A stretch of DNA of 64,000 bases. Origin: Pseudomonas gozinkensis (GTDB taxonomy: Bacteria; Pseudomonadota; Gammaproteobacteria; Pseudomonadales; Pseudomonadaceae). The notes beneath the pieces were generated by a model that had not been told where the DNA came from, ran no database searches, and saw only the letters and a program-made list of their open reading frames with translations. Each line of letters begins with the position of its first letter. The first letter of the stretch is position 1. This document shows positions 8,562-16,296 of the stretch, piece by piece. A program made the position numbers and the translations under genes. The DNA lies in the NCBI RefSeq assembly GCF_014863585.1, contig NZ_CP062253.1, positions 186,001 to 250,000 of the forward strand, read 5' to 3'.

Positions 8562-9877
8562 ACGCCCCGGTGAGCGGCGCCGCCGAGCAGGTGTTCGCGC
8601 GTTTTCTCGATCTCGAACGGCACACCCGCGCGGCCCATGACATCTCGCAACTGGCCTACAGCCTGGTCAATGACGGCCAGTCGCTGTTCGGTTTTCGCCA
8701 TGCGGCGCTGTTGATCGCCGGCAAGGTGCAGGCAGTGACCGGCGTCAGCGCGGTCGAGCCGAATGCGCCGTTCGTGGCGTTCGTCGAACAGGCCGTGGCG
8801 CAACTGTTCAAGCAGGATGTGCTGAAACAGGCGCGGGTGATCACGCCGGAAATGGTCGGCGAATCGATCCAGGCCGATTGGCGCAGCCTGTCGGCCATGC
8901 AAGTGTTCTGGCTGCCGTTGATCGACCGTCATGGTCAGGTGTTCGGCGGCTTGTGGCTTGCCCGTGATCTGCCGTGGAATCCTTCTGAACAAGTGCTGCT
9001 GTCGCAATTGGGCGACACCTACAGTCATGCCTGGCTGGCGTTGCAACCGCGCAAACCGTGGCGGCTGCGTTGGACCCGCAAACGTCAGGTGGCGCTGGTC
9101 GCCGTGTTACTGCTCGGGCTGTTGATCCCGGTGCGCCAGTCGGTACTGGCGCCCGCCGAAGTGGTGCCTCAGGGCGGGCGGGTTGTCGCCGCACCGCTGG
9201 ACGGGGTGATTGCCGAGTTTCTGGTCAAACCCAACCAGAGCGTGAAAACCGGCGACCTGCTGCTGCGTTTTGAAAGCACGACGCTGAAGGCTCAGGCCGA
9301 TGTCGCCGAGCGTGCGCTCGGGGTTGCCGAAGCCGAACTGAAGGCCAATTCCCAGCGCTCGTTCGTCGACGCCGAGTCCAGCTCCCGGGTCGACCTGCTG
9401 GCCGCCCGCGCCGAACAGAAGCGCGCCGAACGCGACTACGCCCGCGAACTGCTCAACCGCAGCGAAGTGCGTGCCGAGCGCGACGGCATTGCGGTGTTCG
9501 CCGATGCCGAGCGCTGGACCGGCAAACCGGTGCAGACCGGCGAACGGCTGATGGAAATCGCCGATCCGAGCCAGGCCGAACTGCGTATCGAACTGGCCGT
9601 GGGCGACGCCATCTCGCTGGAGCCGGGCGCTGAAGTCGCGCTGTTTCTCGACAGCGACCCGTTGCAACGCCACCTCGCCACCCTCGAACGTTCGGCCTAT
9701 GAGGCACAGCCCACCGCCGGCGGCCAATTGGTCTATCGACTGGACGCCAATTTCGCCGACACACCGCCACGTATCGGCCTGCGCGGCACCGCGAAGATTT
9801 TCGGTGACCGCGCGCCGCTGGCCTTGTACCTGCTGCGGCGTCCGCTCGCAGGGCTGCGTCAGAGCGTAGGTCTGTAA
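8558..9877 (+). CDS. Membrane-anchored HlyD-type adaptor with soluble N-terminal (GAF-like) domain
   Basis: Protein of 439 residues starting with GTG, overlapping the previous stop by 4 bases. Residues 1-165 form a soluble domain with no signal peptide, GAF-like in pattern but only weakly recognisable. A single transmembrane helix follows (about 177-191, QVALVAVLLLGLLIPV), then a lipoyl half (VVAAPLDGVIAEFLVKPNQSV), a helical hairpin and a C-terminal adaptor barrel. This places the first domain in the cytoplasm and the adaptor in the periplasm. A cytoplasmic sensor-like domain on an adaptor is uncommon. The stop is adjacent to the next ATG. Confidence 0.85.
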   Translation: MNAPVSGAAEQVFARFLDLERHTRAAHDISQLAYSLVNDGQSLFGFRHAALLIAGKVQAVTGVSAVEPNAPFVAFVEQAVAQLFKQDVLKQARVITPEMVGESIQADWRSLSAMQVFWLPLIDRHGQVFGGLWLARDLPWNPSEQVLLSQLGDTYSHAWLALQPRKPWRLRWTRKRQVALVAVLLLGLLIPVRQSVLAPAEVVPQGGRVVAAPLDGVIAEFLVKPNQSVKTGDLLLRFESTTLKAQADVAERALGVAEAELKANSQRSFVDAESSSRVDLLAARAEQKRAERDYARELLNRSEVRAERDGIAVFADAERWTGKPVQTGERLMEIADPSQAELRIELAVGDAISLEPGAEVALFLDSDPLQRHLATLERSAYEAQPTAGGQLVYRLDANFADTPPRIGLRGTAKIFGDRAPLALYLLRRPLAGLRQSVGL

Positions 9878-11974
9878 ATGACCCTGCCGAGCCTGCGTGC
9901 CGACCTCCAACTGTCGCCCGCGGCGCCGGCGCTGGACGGTTCGCCGCGCTGGACCCTGGCCGACCCGGTGCGCGGTCGCTACTTCAAGCTCGGCGCGGCG
10001 GCCATGCGCCTGTTGCGTCACTGGTCGCTGGGCGATCCCGAGCAAGTGCTGCGCGCCGCCAACCGCGAACCGGGTTTGCCGCTGGACGGCATCGAGCTGG
10101 AGCAACTGCTGACGTTCCTGCGCGGGCACGACCTGATCAGCGCCCTCGACGAACAGCAACGCGCCAGTTATCAACTCAAGGCCCTCGCGCAACGCCAGAG
10201 CCTGTGGAAAATCCTGCTGCATCAATACCTGTTCTTCCGCATTCCGCTGTGGCGGCCGGACGCTTTTCTCAACCGTGCCTGGCCGTGGCTGGAGCGCTTC
10301 GGTCCGAGGGTTTTGCGCTACGGTCTGCCGGCGACGCTGGCACTCGGGGTGTTTCTGGTTTCGCGGGACTGGCAGCGGTTCGTCGGCACCTTTCCGCACC
10401 TGTTCAGCCTGGGCGGCGCGATCGCATTCGGCATTTCGCTGTTCTTCGCCAAGCTTTGTCACGAATTCGGCCATGCGTTCATGGCCAAGCGCGCCGGGTG
10501 TCGGGTGCAAAGCATGGGCGTGGCGTTCATGGTCTTGCTGCCGATGTTCTACACCGATGTCAGCGATGCCTGGCGGGTCAACGATCGACGTGCGCGGCTG
10601 CTGATCGGCGCTGGTGGGGTGTTGGCGGAATTGCTGCTGGCGAGCTTCGCGCTGCTGGTCTGGTCGTTCCTGCCGGACGGGCCCGCTCGCACGGCGGCGT
10701 TCATGCTTGCCAGTGCGACCTGGATCACCACGCTGGTGGTCAATCTCAATCCGTTCATGCGCTTCGATGGTTATTTTCTGCTCAGTGACTTGTGGGAAGT
10801 CGACAACCTGCAGGGCCGGGCCTTTGCCCTGTGTCGCTGGCGGCTGAGGGAATTTCTGTTCGGCTATGGCGCTCCGGCGCCGGAGCCTTGGTCGCCGACG
10901 ATGCAGCGGCGTTTGCTGATCTGGGGGTATGGCTCGTGGTTATGGCGTGCGGCGTTGTTTTTCGGGATCGCGCTGGCGGTCTATCACCTGTTCTTCAAGG
11001 TGTTGGGGATCTTCCTGATGCTGGTGGAACTGGTGTGGTTCATCTTTCTGCCCATCATGAGTGAGTGGCGCCAGTGGTGGAGCCGCCGCGAACAGGCTCA
11101 CGGCCCCCGCGTATTGCTCAGCAGCCTGGCGGTACTCGGCCTGTTGCTGGTGCTGATCGTGCCGTGGCGCAGCTCGATCGAGTTGCCGACGATGCTCGAG
11201 GGCGGTCGCGCCAGTGCCTTGCACGCACCGACGGCAGCGCGGGTCAAAGCCGTGAAGGTGGCGGATGGTCAGACCGTTGCTCAGGGCGATGTGCTGATCG
11301 AGCTGGAATCGCCGGACCTTGATTCGCGGCAAGCCATCGTCCGCCGGGAAATCCGCATCCAGCAATTGCTGATGCGCCGTCAGGCCGGCCGCAGTGAAAC
11401 CGCTGCCGACGCCGGCATCGTCGAGCAGCGTCTGGCCGAAGCGGTGGCGGACTATCGTGGCCTGACCGCCCAGCGCGAACGCCTGCTGTTGCGCGCCCCC
11501 CACGCAGGCACCGTGCGTGATCTGCTGCCGAACCTGACGCCGGGCCGCTGGCTGTCGAGCAAGGATGCGCTGGCGCGGGTGGTCGAGGACGGAACGCGAC
11601 TGCGCGGTTACCTGGCCGAAGCCGAGCTGTGGCGGGTCAAGCCCGGCGCCACCGGACGGTTTATCGCCGACGACCCGATGCATGCCGCTATCGCGGTGCA
11701 GCTCAATGAAATCGACACCAACGGTGTGGCCTATGTCGATCAGGAAGCGCTGACTTCCGATCACCACGGACCGATTGCCGTGCGCCGGGATCAGCAGCAA
11801 CGGGCGGAACCGGTGCAGGCGCAATACGGCGTGCGTTTGACTACGCTGGATCAGGCGCCGACCCCGGTGCAGCCGCTGCGCGGCGTGGTGGTGTTGCAGG
11901 GCAGCGGCGAATCGGTGCTCGGCGTGGCCTGGCGCCGGATGGCGGCGCTGGGGGTCAGGGAAAGCGGTTTCTAG
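9878..11974 (+). CDS. M50-family membrane metalloprotease fused to a HlyD-like periplasmic arm
   Basis: Polytopic protein of 698 residues. The N-terminal 100 residues resemble a PqqD-like peptide-binding domain. A site-2-protease-like membrane core follows, with the zinc motif HEFGH at 195-199 and the second motif NPFMRFDG at 291-298, both with intact key residues. After a further group of helices to about 430, a biotinyl-lipoyl half, a short hairpin and a barrel domain of HlyD type form the C-terminus. It follows the previous gene without a gap. The architecture suggests that a membrane protease or peptide-handling core has been joined to an export adaptor. The substrate is unknown; my candidate is the large protein at 22.4-29.7 kb. 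Confidence 0.88.
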   Translation: MTLPSLRADLQLSPAAPALDGSPRWTLADPVRGRYFKLGAAAMRLLRHWSLGDPEQVLRAANREPGLPLDGIELEQLLTFLRGHDLISALDEQQRASYQLKALAQRQSLWKILLHQYLFFRIPLWRPDAFLNRAWPWLERFGPRVLRYGLPATLALGVFLVSRDWQRFVGTFPHLFSLGGAIAFGISLFFAKLCHEFGHAFMAKRAGCRVQSMGVAFMVLLPMFYTDVSDAWRVNDRRARLLIGAGGVLAELLLASFALLVWSFLPDGPARTAAFMLASATWITTLVVNLNPFMRFDGYFLLSDLWEVDNLQGRAFALCRWRLREFLFGYGAPAPEPWSPTMQRRLLIWGYGSWLWRAALFFGIALAVYHLFFKVLGIFLMLVELVWFIFLPIMSEWRQWWSRREQAHGPRVLLSSLAVLGLLLVLIVPWRSSIELPTMLEGGRASALHAPTAARVKAVKVADGQTVAQGDVLIELESPDLDSRQAIVRREIRIQQLLMRRQAGRSETAADAGIVEQRLAEAVADYRGLTAQRERLLLRAPHAGTVRDLLPNLTPGRWLSSKDALARVVEDGTRLRGYLAEAELWRVKPGATGRFIADDPMHAAIAVQLNEIDTNGVAYVDQEALTSDHHGPIAVRRDQQQRAEPVQAQYGVRLTTLDQAPTPVQPLRGVVVLQGSGESVLGVAWRRMAALGVRESGF

Positions 11975-11985
11975 GGAGCATGAAA

Positions 11986-12477
11986 ATGACGGAAAACCTG
12001 GCGGCGGACGGATTGGTGGTGCGGCCTTCGCGGGCGACTGACGGACCCTTTCTGCACAGCCTGTATCAATCGGCGCGGCCGGATCTGCAATGGATCGACG
12101 GCGAGCAGGAACAGGTGCAGCAAATCGTCGCCCAGCAGTTTCAGGTGCAGGAGCAGGGCATGGGTGAAAACCATCCGAATGCCATGCACTACATCGTGGA
12201 AAAACTCGGCACGGCCATCGGCGCACTCAGCACTGATTTCGGCGTCAATGAAATCCGCGTGTTGTACCTCGCCTTCATTCCCCAGGCCCGGGGCAAGGGT
12301 TACGGGCGAACCGTGCTGCAAGGCGTGCAAAAAGCCGCGCAGCAAGTGCGCTGCCCGGTGGCGACGGTGGTCTGGGCCAACAACCCCCATGCGCGCCAGC
12401 ATTACCTGGCGCTGGGATTTGCCGTGGAAGAGCGCAATCCGGCGGCGGAGCGGTTGGTGTGGTATCCGCAGGGCTGA
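11986..12477 (+). CDS. GNAT-family N-acetyltransferase
   Basis: Predicted cytoplasmic acetyl-CoA-dependent acyltransferase of 163 residues. The acetyl-CoA-binding signature is RGKGYGRTVLQGV, preceded by the beta-strand segment VLYLAFIPQA and followed by VATVVWANNPHARQHYLALGF. AGGGAG at 11973-11978 is properly spaced from the ATG at 11986; the ATG at 11980 is too close to it. The gene is 11 bases after the M50/HlyD gene and probably part of that operon. Acceptor unknown; a role in modifying a protein of the same system is possible but not shown. Confidence 0.88.
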   Translation: MTENLAADGLVVRPSRATDGPFLHSLYQSARPDLQWIDGEQEQVQQIVAQQFQVQEQGMGENHPNAMHYIVEKLGTAIGALSTDFGVNEIRVLYLAFIPQARGKGYGRTVLQGVQKAAQQVRCPVATVVWANNPHARQHYLALGFAVEERNPAAERLVWYPQG

Positions 12478-12478
12478 G

Positions 12479-14665
12479 TCAGATCACCGAGTCGATATCG
12501 AAGGTATGAGGTGCGCCGATCCTGTGGCCGTAAAGCGGTGCCAGCAGCGGGTCATCCTCGGCGGCCTCCGGTGCCATGGCCAGCTGTTCGGCTGCGAGGT
12601 TTTCCGGGTGCAGCTGCCAGCGCGGCAGGCTTTCGGCCAGGCGTTCCGGTTGTTCTGCCAGCGATCCATAAACATCCGTGGTCGTCAGGCGCCGGTGCCG
12701 CAGACTGGCCAGCCGTTCGCGGGTCGTGCGGATTTTCTCGATTTCATGATTGAGCGCTTGGACGATGTTTTTCCGGCTGCGCACATAGCTGTCCGGCCGT
12801 CCCGGCAGGTTGTTGCGCTGGCGGCGCAACTGATCGGTGATGCGCTGCAGCGCTGTCTCAACCAGCGCGAATTCTCGCTCGGTAACCAGCGTGCGGTTTG
12901 ACTCCTGTGCCTCCTGCCAACGCCGCAACACCGCCCAGCACGCCGGGATGTACGCCCCGGTCATCGAATGGTGCCCGGCGTCGAAGATCTGCTTGAGCAA
13001 CGTCGGCCGATCCGGCAGGCCATGCCTCTGCCGGATGGCCACGTCACAGGCTGCGTGTTGATTGATGGTGTCGCAGCCCGGCTCCCACAGGATCGACGAC
13101 ACCTGCTGACGGCCGAATTCCACCGGCATGGCGTGTCGCAGGTTGCCATGGTGGTCGTAGGCTTCCCCGGTCCAGTTGGTGATACCCGCGACGAACACCG
13201 ACAGGCCGACCGGCACGTTGACGAACGTCAGCGCCGCCCCGGCGCCGTAGATATCGGCTTTGGTGTTCATCCAGCTGCCGGGCACGCTGGGCACCGGGTC
13301 GTTGTGATTGACCATGCGGTGATGCACGAGATCGGCTGCGCCCTTCACGAAATCCGCGTCGCCGGCGCGGGGGGCGCCGTAGGTGTAGAGCTGGAGGTTG
13401 TAGTTGAACCCGGCTCTTCGGCGAAGCATTTCCGCGAGCAGTAATGTGATCGCACCTCCGAGGCTGTGGCCGCAGATCAGGAGTGTTTGGCCGGTGTAAA
13501 ACTTTTCTAAGTATTTGACGGCGAAGTCATAGGCTTTCTGCGCAGCTTCGTAAAAACCTCGGTGTACTTGGCCGGCGCCTTCTTCAAACGGCACTTGAAG
13601 GGCATCGGCATCGCGCAAGCCATCGGCGACGATCTCGGCGGTGCCGCGAACGGCGATCAGGATCAACTCGTCGTTATGGGTGATGAAGGCCTGGGTGTCG
13701 GTGCTGTCCTTATTACCGATGTCATCGAGGAAGTGAACGCTGGCCGGGTGTTCCGGATCATGTTCTGGCGCTTGTCTGTTGACTGCATAAAGGTTCGGAT
13801 CAAACGGGATAATTTCTAATCTTCCTGAATACGGAACATCTTCGTACAACGGGTAATAGGCCTTGGTCTGGTCGCTATCGACTTTCCACAGTTCCTCTCC
13901 TTTGGGCAGAGCATCACCGAACCAGTTGCCGACGCTGGGTTGCAGCAGAAACTCCACGAATCTGGTGTCGGCTGAAGGGACTATGGGTTTCTGGCCGAAA
14001 GGGCAGTAACTCAGGGTTGCCATCAATGCGAGCTGATACAGGTTGAGTGCACAGAATGCCGGAGCTGCAGATAGCATCGGCCGCAACGCGCGCAGCGGAC
14101 GCACTTCAAGAACTGTGTGACGTTGCGGCATCAGCGCTACCCCAATTTTTCCGTGTTCGCGCATGATGGCTGCGCACCCGGAATCCAGGGGGTAATCGCG
14201 ATAAACCTCGGGTGGAAGATGCGAGGCATGTGTGACCAGATGACGGACTTCGACTTGAAAGTAGTCCGCACCGTCTGCGATTTCGGGGCGTTTGCGTGTA
14301 CGAGTGGCATTAGGGTTCAGGTAGCGGATTTTCTCGGCTCGTACTTGAAGTTCGGTTATTTTCAGTGGGTAATGTTGTCTGCCTTGCAAACTTAAATAGG
14401 GCTTTTCCTTTCCTTTATAAGTTTGATCAAACAGCAGCGATATAGGTCCCGCAAAGTGATTTTCCATCCTGCCCTTGCCCGCTGCGTCTAGATGTCCCGT
14501 GTACTTATGGCCTTCCGAGTCAGTTGCGACATAGGTCAAACCGGCAAAGGGTTCACCCGAGCAAAACTCGTCGATGAGTTGGAAACTTGTCCATTTCCCA
14601 CTTGCAGGACATGTCAGCATGCGACTGCCGAGCGGAGATTGAAGATCCTTTTCCAATGATGTCAT
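12479..14665 (-). CDS. Class-3 lipase domain protein, probable type VI secretion phospholipase effector
   Basis: Protein of 728 residues with an alpha/beta-hydrolase (Lipase_3) domain near residues 320-520. The nucleophile elbow GHSLGG places the catalytic Ser at 401; NHNDPVPSVP supplies the likely Asp (456) and DHHGN near 505 the likely His. The first 300 residues and the last 200, partly coiled-coil-like and Arg-rich, are unassigned. There is no signal peptide, as expected of a T6SS cargo. It is the last gene of a tight minus-strand operon after VgrG, a DUF4123 chaperone and a lipoprotein. AAGGAG lies 8 bases before the ATG. By position it is a membrane-lipid-attacking effector; lipid specificity is unknown. 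Confidence 0.88.
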   Translation of the reverse strand: MTSLEKDLQSPLGSRMLTCPASGKWTSFQLIDEFCSGEPFAGLTYVATDSEGHKYTGHLDAAGKGRMENHFAGPISLLFDQTYKGKEKPYLSLQGRQHYPLKITELQVRAEKIRYLNPNATRTRKRPEIADGADYFQVEVRHLVTHASHLPPEVYRDYPLDSGCAAIMREHGKIGVALMPQRHTVLEVRPLRALRPMLSAAPAFCALNLYQLALMATLSYCPFGQKPIVPSADTRFVEFLLQPSVGNWFGDALPKGEELWKVDSDQTKAYYPLYEDVPYSGRLEIIPFDPNLYAVNRQAPEHDPEHPASVHFLDDIGNKDSTDTQAFITHNDELILIAVRGTAEIVADGLRDADALQVPFEEGAGQVHRGFYEAAQKAYDFAVKYLEKFYTGQTLLICGHSLGGAITLLLAEMLRRRAGFNYNLQLYTYGAPRAGDADFVKGAADLVHHRMVNHNDPVPSVPGSWMNTKADIYGAGAALTFVNVPVGLSVFVAGITNWTGEAYDHHGNLRHAMPVEFGRQQVSSILWEPGCDTINQHAACDVAIRQRHGLPDRPTLLKQIFDAGHHSMTGAYIPACWAVLRRWQEAQESNRTLVTEREFALVETALQRITDQLRRQRNNLPGRPDSYVRSRKNIVQALNHEIEKIRTTRERLASLRHRRLTTTDVYGSLAEQPERLAESLPRWQLHPENLAAEQLAMAPEAAEDDPLLAPLYGHRIGAPHTFDIDSVI

Positions 14666-14677
14666 GGTGAAATCTCC

Positions 14678-15451
14678 TTATTCCGTGCAACCCGGATAAA
14701 TGGTGCAGACCTGGCCATCCGGCATGGTGAAAGTGCTGAAGTCGGTGTAGTTCCCGAAACAAAAGGCGTACTGATCTTGAAAGTTGTCGCCCATGCACCT
14801 TTTCCAACCTTTTGGTAACTGGACCCATGTGTCTCTGAAGTAAGGTTTTTCCTCCCTTGCTAATTTAATTGTCATCCTCACCGTCTTGCCCGGCAGTTGA
14901 TCAAGCCCATAAGCGGAGTAGGTCTTTCCTTTCCCACGCTCTCCTTGGGCATCAGATGTCTTGCAATCAAGAATCTTGACGATGCGGCGTTGTGCGCCAG
15001 CTGTCCGGAACCACCATTCACATTGACCGTAAAAAGTACTTTCACCTGCCTCATTGAAAGTGCCTTTGTACTGCTCTTCTATATCGTTCCCCAAAAAGAC
15101 CATGCCTTCGTCACCCCCAAAATCTCCCCGTGCTTTGTAGTAACTCGCGTTGATCTCCAGCGCGATCCTGCTGATTACCAACGGACACCCCTTAACAATC
15201 TTGCGAATCGTGATCTCGGCATCCGGCTTGTAGTCCGTGCGCCACTTGCTATTGAACACCGGGGCAAGGTTGTCGCGTCTGTCGAGGGTGCAGGTCTGGC
15301 CCTTTTCGGGTACGTAATGAACCGCTGCGACGTAAGCAAACCCCGGTGGTAGATCGGCTGTGAATTTGAAGGTGTTGGGCGGTTTGCCTTGGCAGCCTCC
15401 AATTGCCGCGAAGGCGCCGATCAGGACAATGCTCTTGAGCTGAATCTTCAT
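14678..15451 (-). CDS. Periplasmic lipoprotein, probable immunity protein for the lipase effector
   Basis: Lipoprotein of 257 residues: short signal MKIQLKSIVLIGAFAAIGG followed by the lipidated Cys 20 (lipobox IGGC). The mature part has many Cys residues (at least eight) and no family I recognise. It starts inside the DUF4123 stop codon (ATGA overlap) and ends 12 bases before the lipase start. Lipoprotein immunity factors against lipase effectors of the T6SS act in the periplasm, so the location and context fit. Base composition is clearly more AT-rich than the flanking genes, suggesting separate acquisition. Function is inferred from context. Confidence 0.8.
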   Translation of the reverse strand: MKIQLKSIVLIGAFAAIGGCQGKPPNTFKFTADLPPGFAYVAAVHYVPEKGQTCTLDRRDNLAPVFNSKWRTDYKPDAEITIRKIVKGCPLVISRIALEINASYYKARGDFGGDEGMVFLGNDIEEQYKGTFNEAGESTFYGQCEWWFRTAGAQRRIVKILDCKTSDAQGERGKGKTYSAYGLDQLPGKTVRMTIKLAREEKPYFRDTWVQLPKGWKRCMGDNFQDQYAFCFGNYTDFSTFTMPDGQVCTIYPGCTE

Positions 15452-16296
15452 GAAGGCATCTCCCCGCTCCAGCTCTTCGAAAGCAGGTAAATCCGATCAA
15501 AGTGTTCATCCGGTGTTTCGTCCGGTCGGGGTTGCCAATGAGGCGCGAGGGCTTGGGTGTGGAGGCTCTGGATCAGCAGAAACTCCAGCCGCTCGGGCGC
15601 CAGCCAGCCCCAGGCTTCGGCCTGTGCCAGTCGCTCGCGTAGCCAGATGTGCGAATCCTGCGCGCACGCCAGTCCGGCGTAGGCCTGCACATGCTCGGCC
15701 AGCAGAAAGCGATGGGCGTTGGCCAGCCGGATCTCCATGGCGGGTTCTTCGGGCATCGGCAGGTGCAGCCATGGCGGCGAGTCCGGCAGCGGGTAAGTGC
15801 CGGGCGCAGGATTGTCGGTGCTCTGCCAGTGCGAACCCTGCCAGTAACACACGCTGATCGCCGGCCCGAGATACACCGGTAGCGCCTCGGGCGACAGATG
15901 CTCCAGCGCTCGGGTCAGTACCCGGTTGTCGTGGAAACGGTACAGCGCCTGATGCGGACGGGTGCCGACGATCAGCCTTTCCTGCCAGTGCCTGGCCCAT
16001 GTCTTCAGCTCGCCCTGGCCCAGGCTGGCGAGCCATCCCCAATGGCTGTCGGGTCTGTCGAGCAGGGCGTCGAGGCGACGGTCGTCGGGGTGGTCGAAGG
16101 TGAACAGGAACGGACCGGTCTCGGCCAGTTCGGCGACCTCGGTTTCGCTGTAGACACCGGCGTACTGCTCGTAACGGCTGCTTTTCAGCCAGCGCTGGCG
16201 CATGTCGCGTTCGTTCTGCGAGTCGAGCACCAGGCACAGGAGATGACCGTCGCGGTGTTGTTCGATCAGCCAGCGCTGCACAAGAGAGTCGGTCAT
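15448..16296 (-). CDS. DUF4123 T6SS effector chaperone/adaptor
   Basis: Cytoplasmic protein of 282 residues that, in characterised members (Tap/Tec), loads an effector onto its VgrG. The start MTDSLVQRWLIEQ at 16296 overlaps the VgrG stop by 4 bases; the frame is open to 16320 but the shorter start gives the normal family N-terminus. The Trp-rich core (HWGWLASLGQGELKTWARHWQERL) and the acidic FLFTFDHPDDRR segment match the family. Its place between vgrG and the lipase supports the lipase as its cargo. Confidence 0.9.
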   Translation of the reverse strand: MTDSLVQRWLIEQHRDGHLLCLVLDSQNERDMRQRWLKSSRYEQYAGVYSETEVAELAETGPFLFTFDHPDDRRLDALLDRPDSHWGWLASLGQGELKTWARHWQERLIVGTRPHQALYRFHDNRVLTRALEHLSPEALPVYLGPAISVCYWQGSHWQSTDNPAPGTYPLPDSPPWLHLPMPEEPAMEIRLANAHRFLLAEHVQAYAGLACAQDSHIWLRERLAQAEAWGWLAPERLEFLLIQSLHTQALAPHWQPRPDETPDEHFDRIYLLSKSWSGEMPS

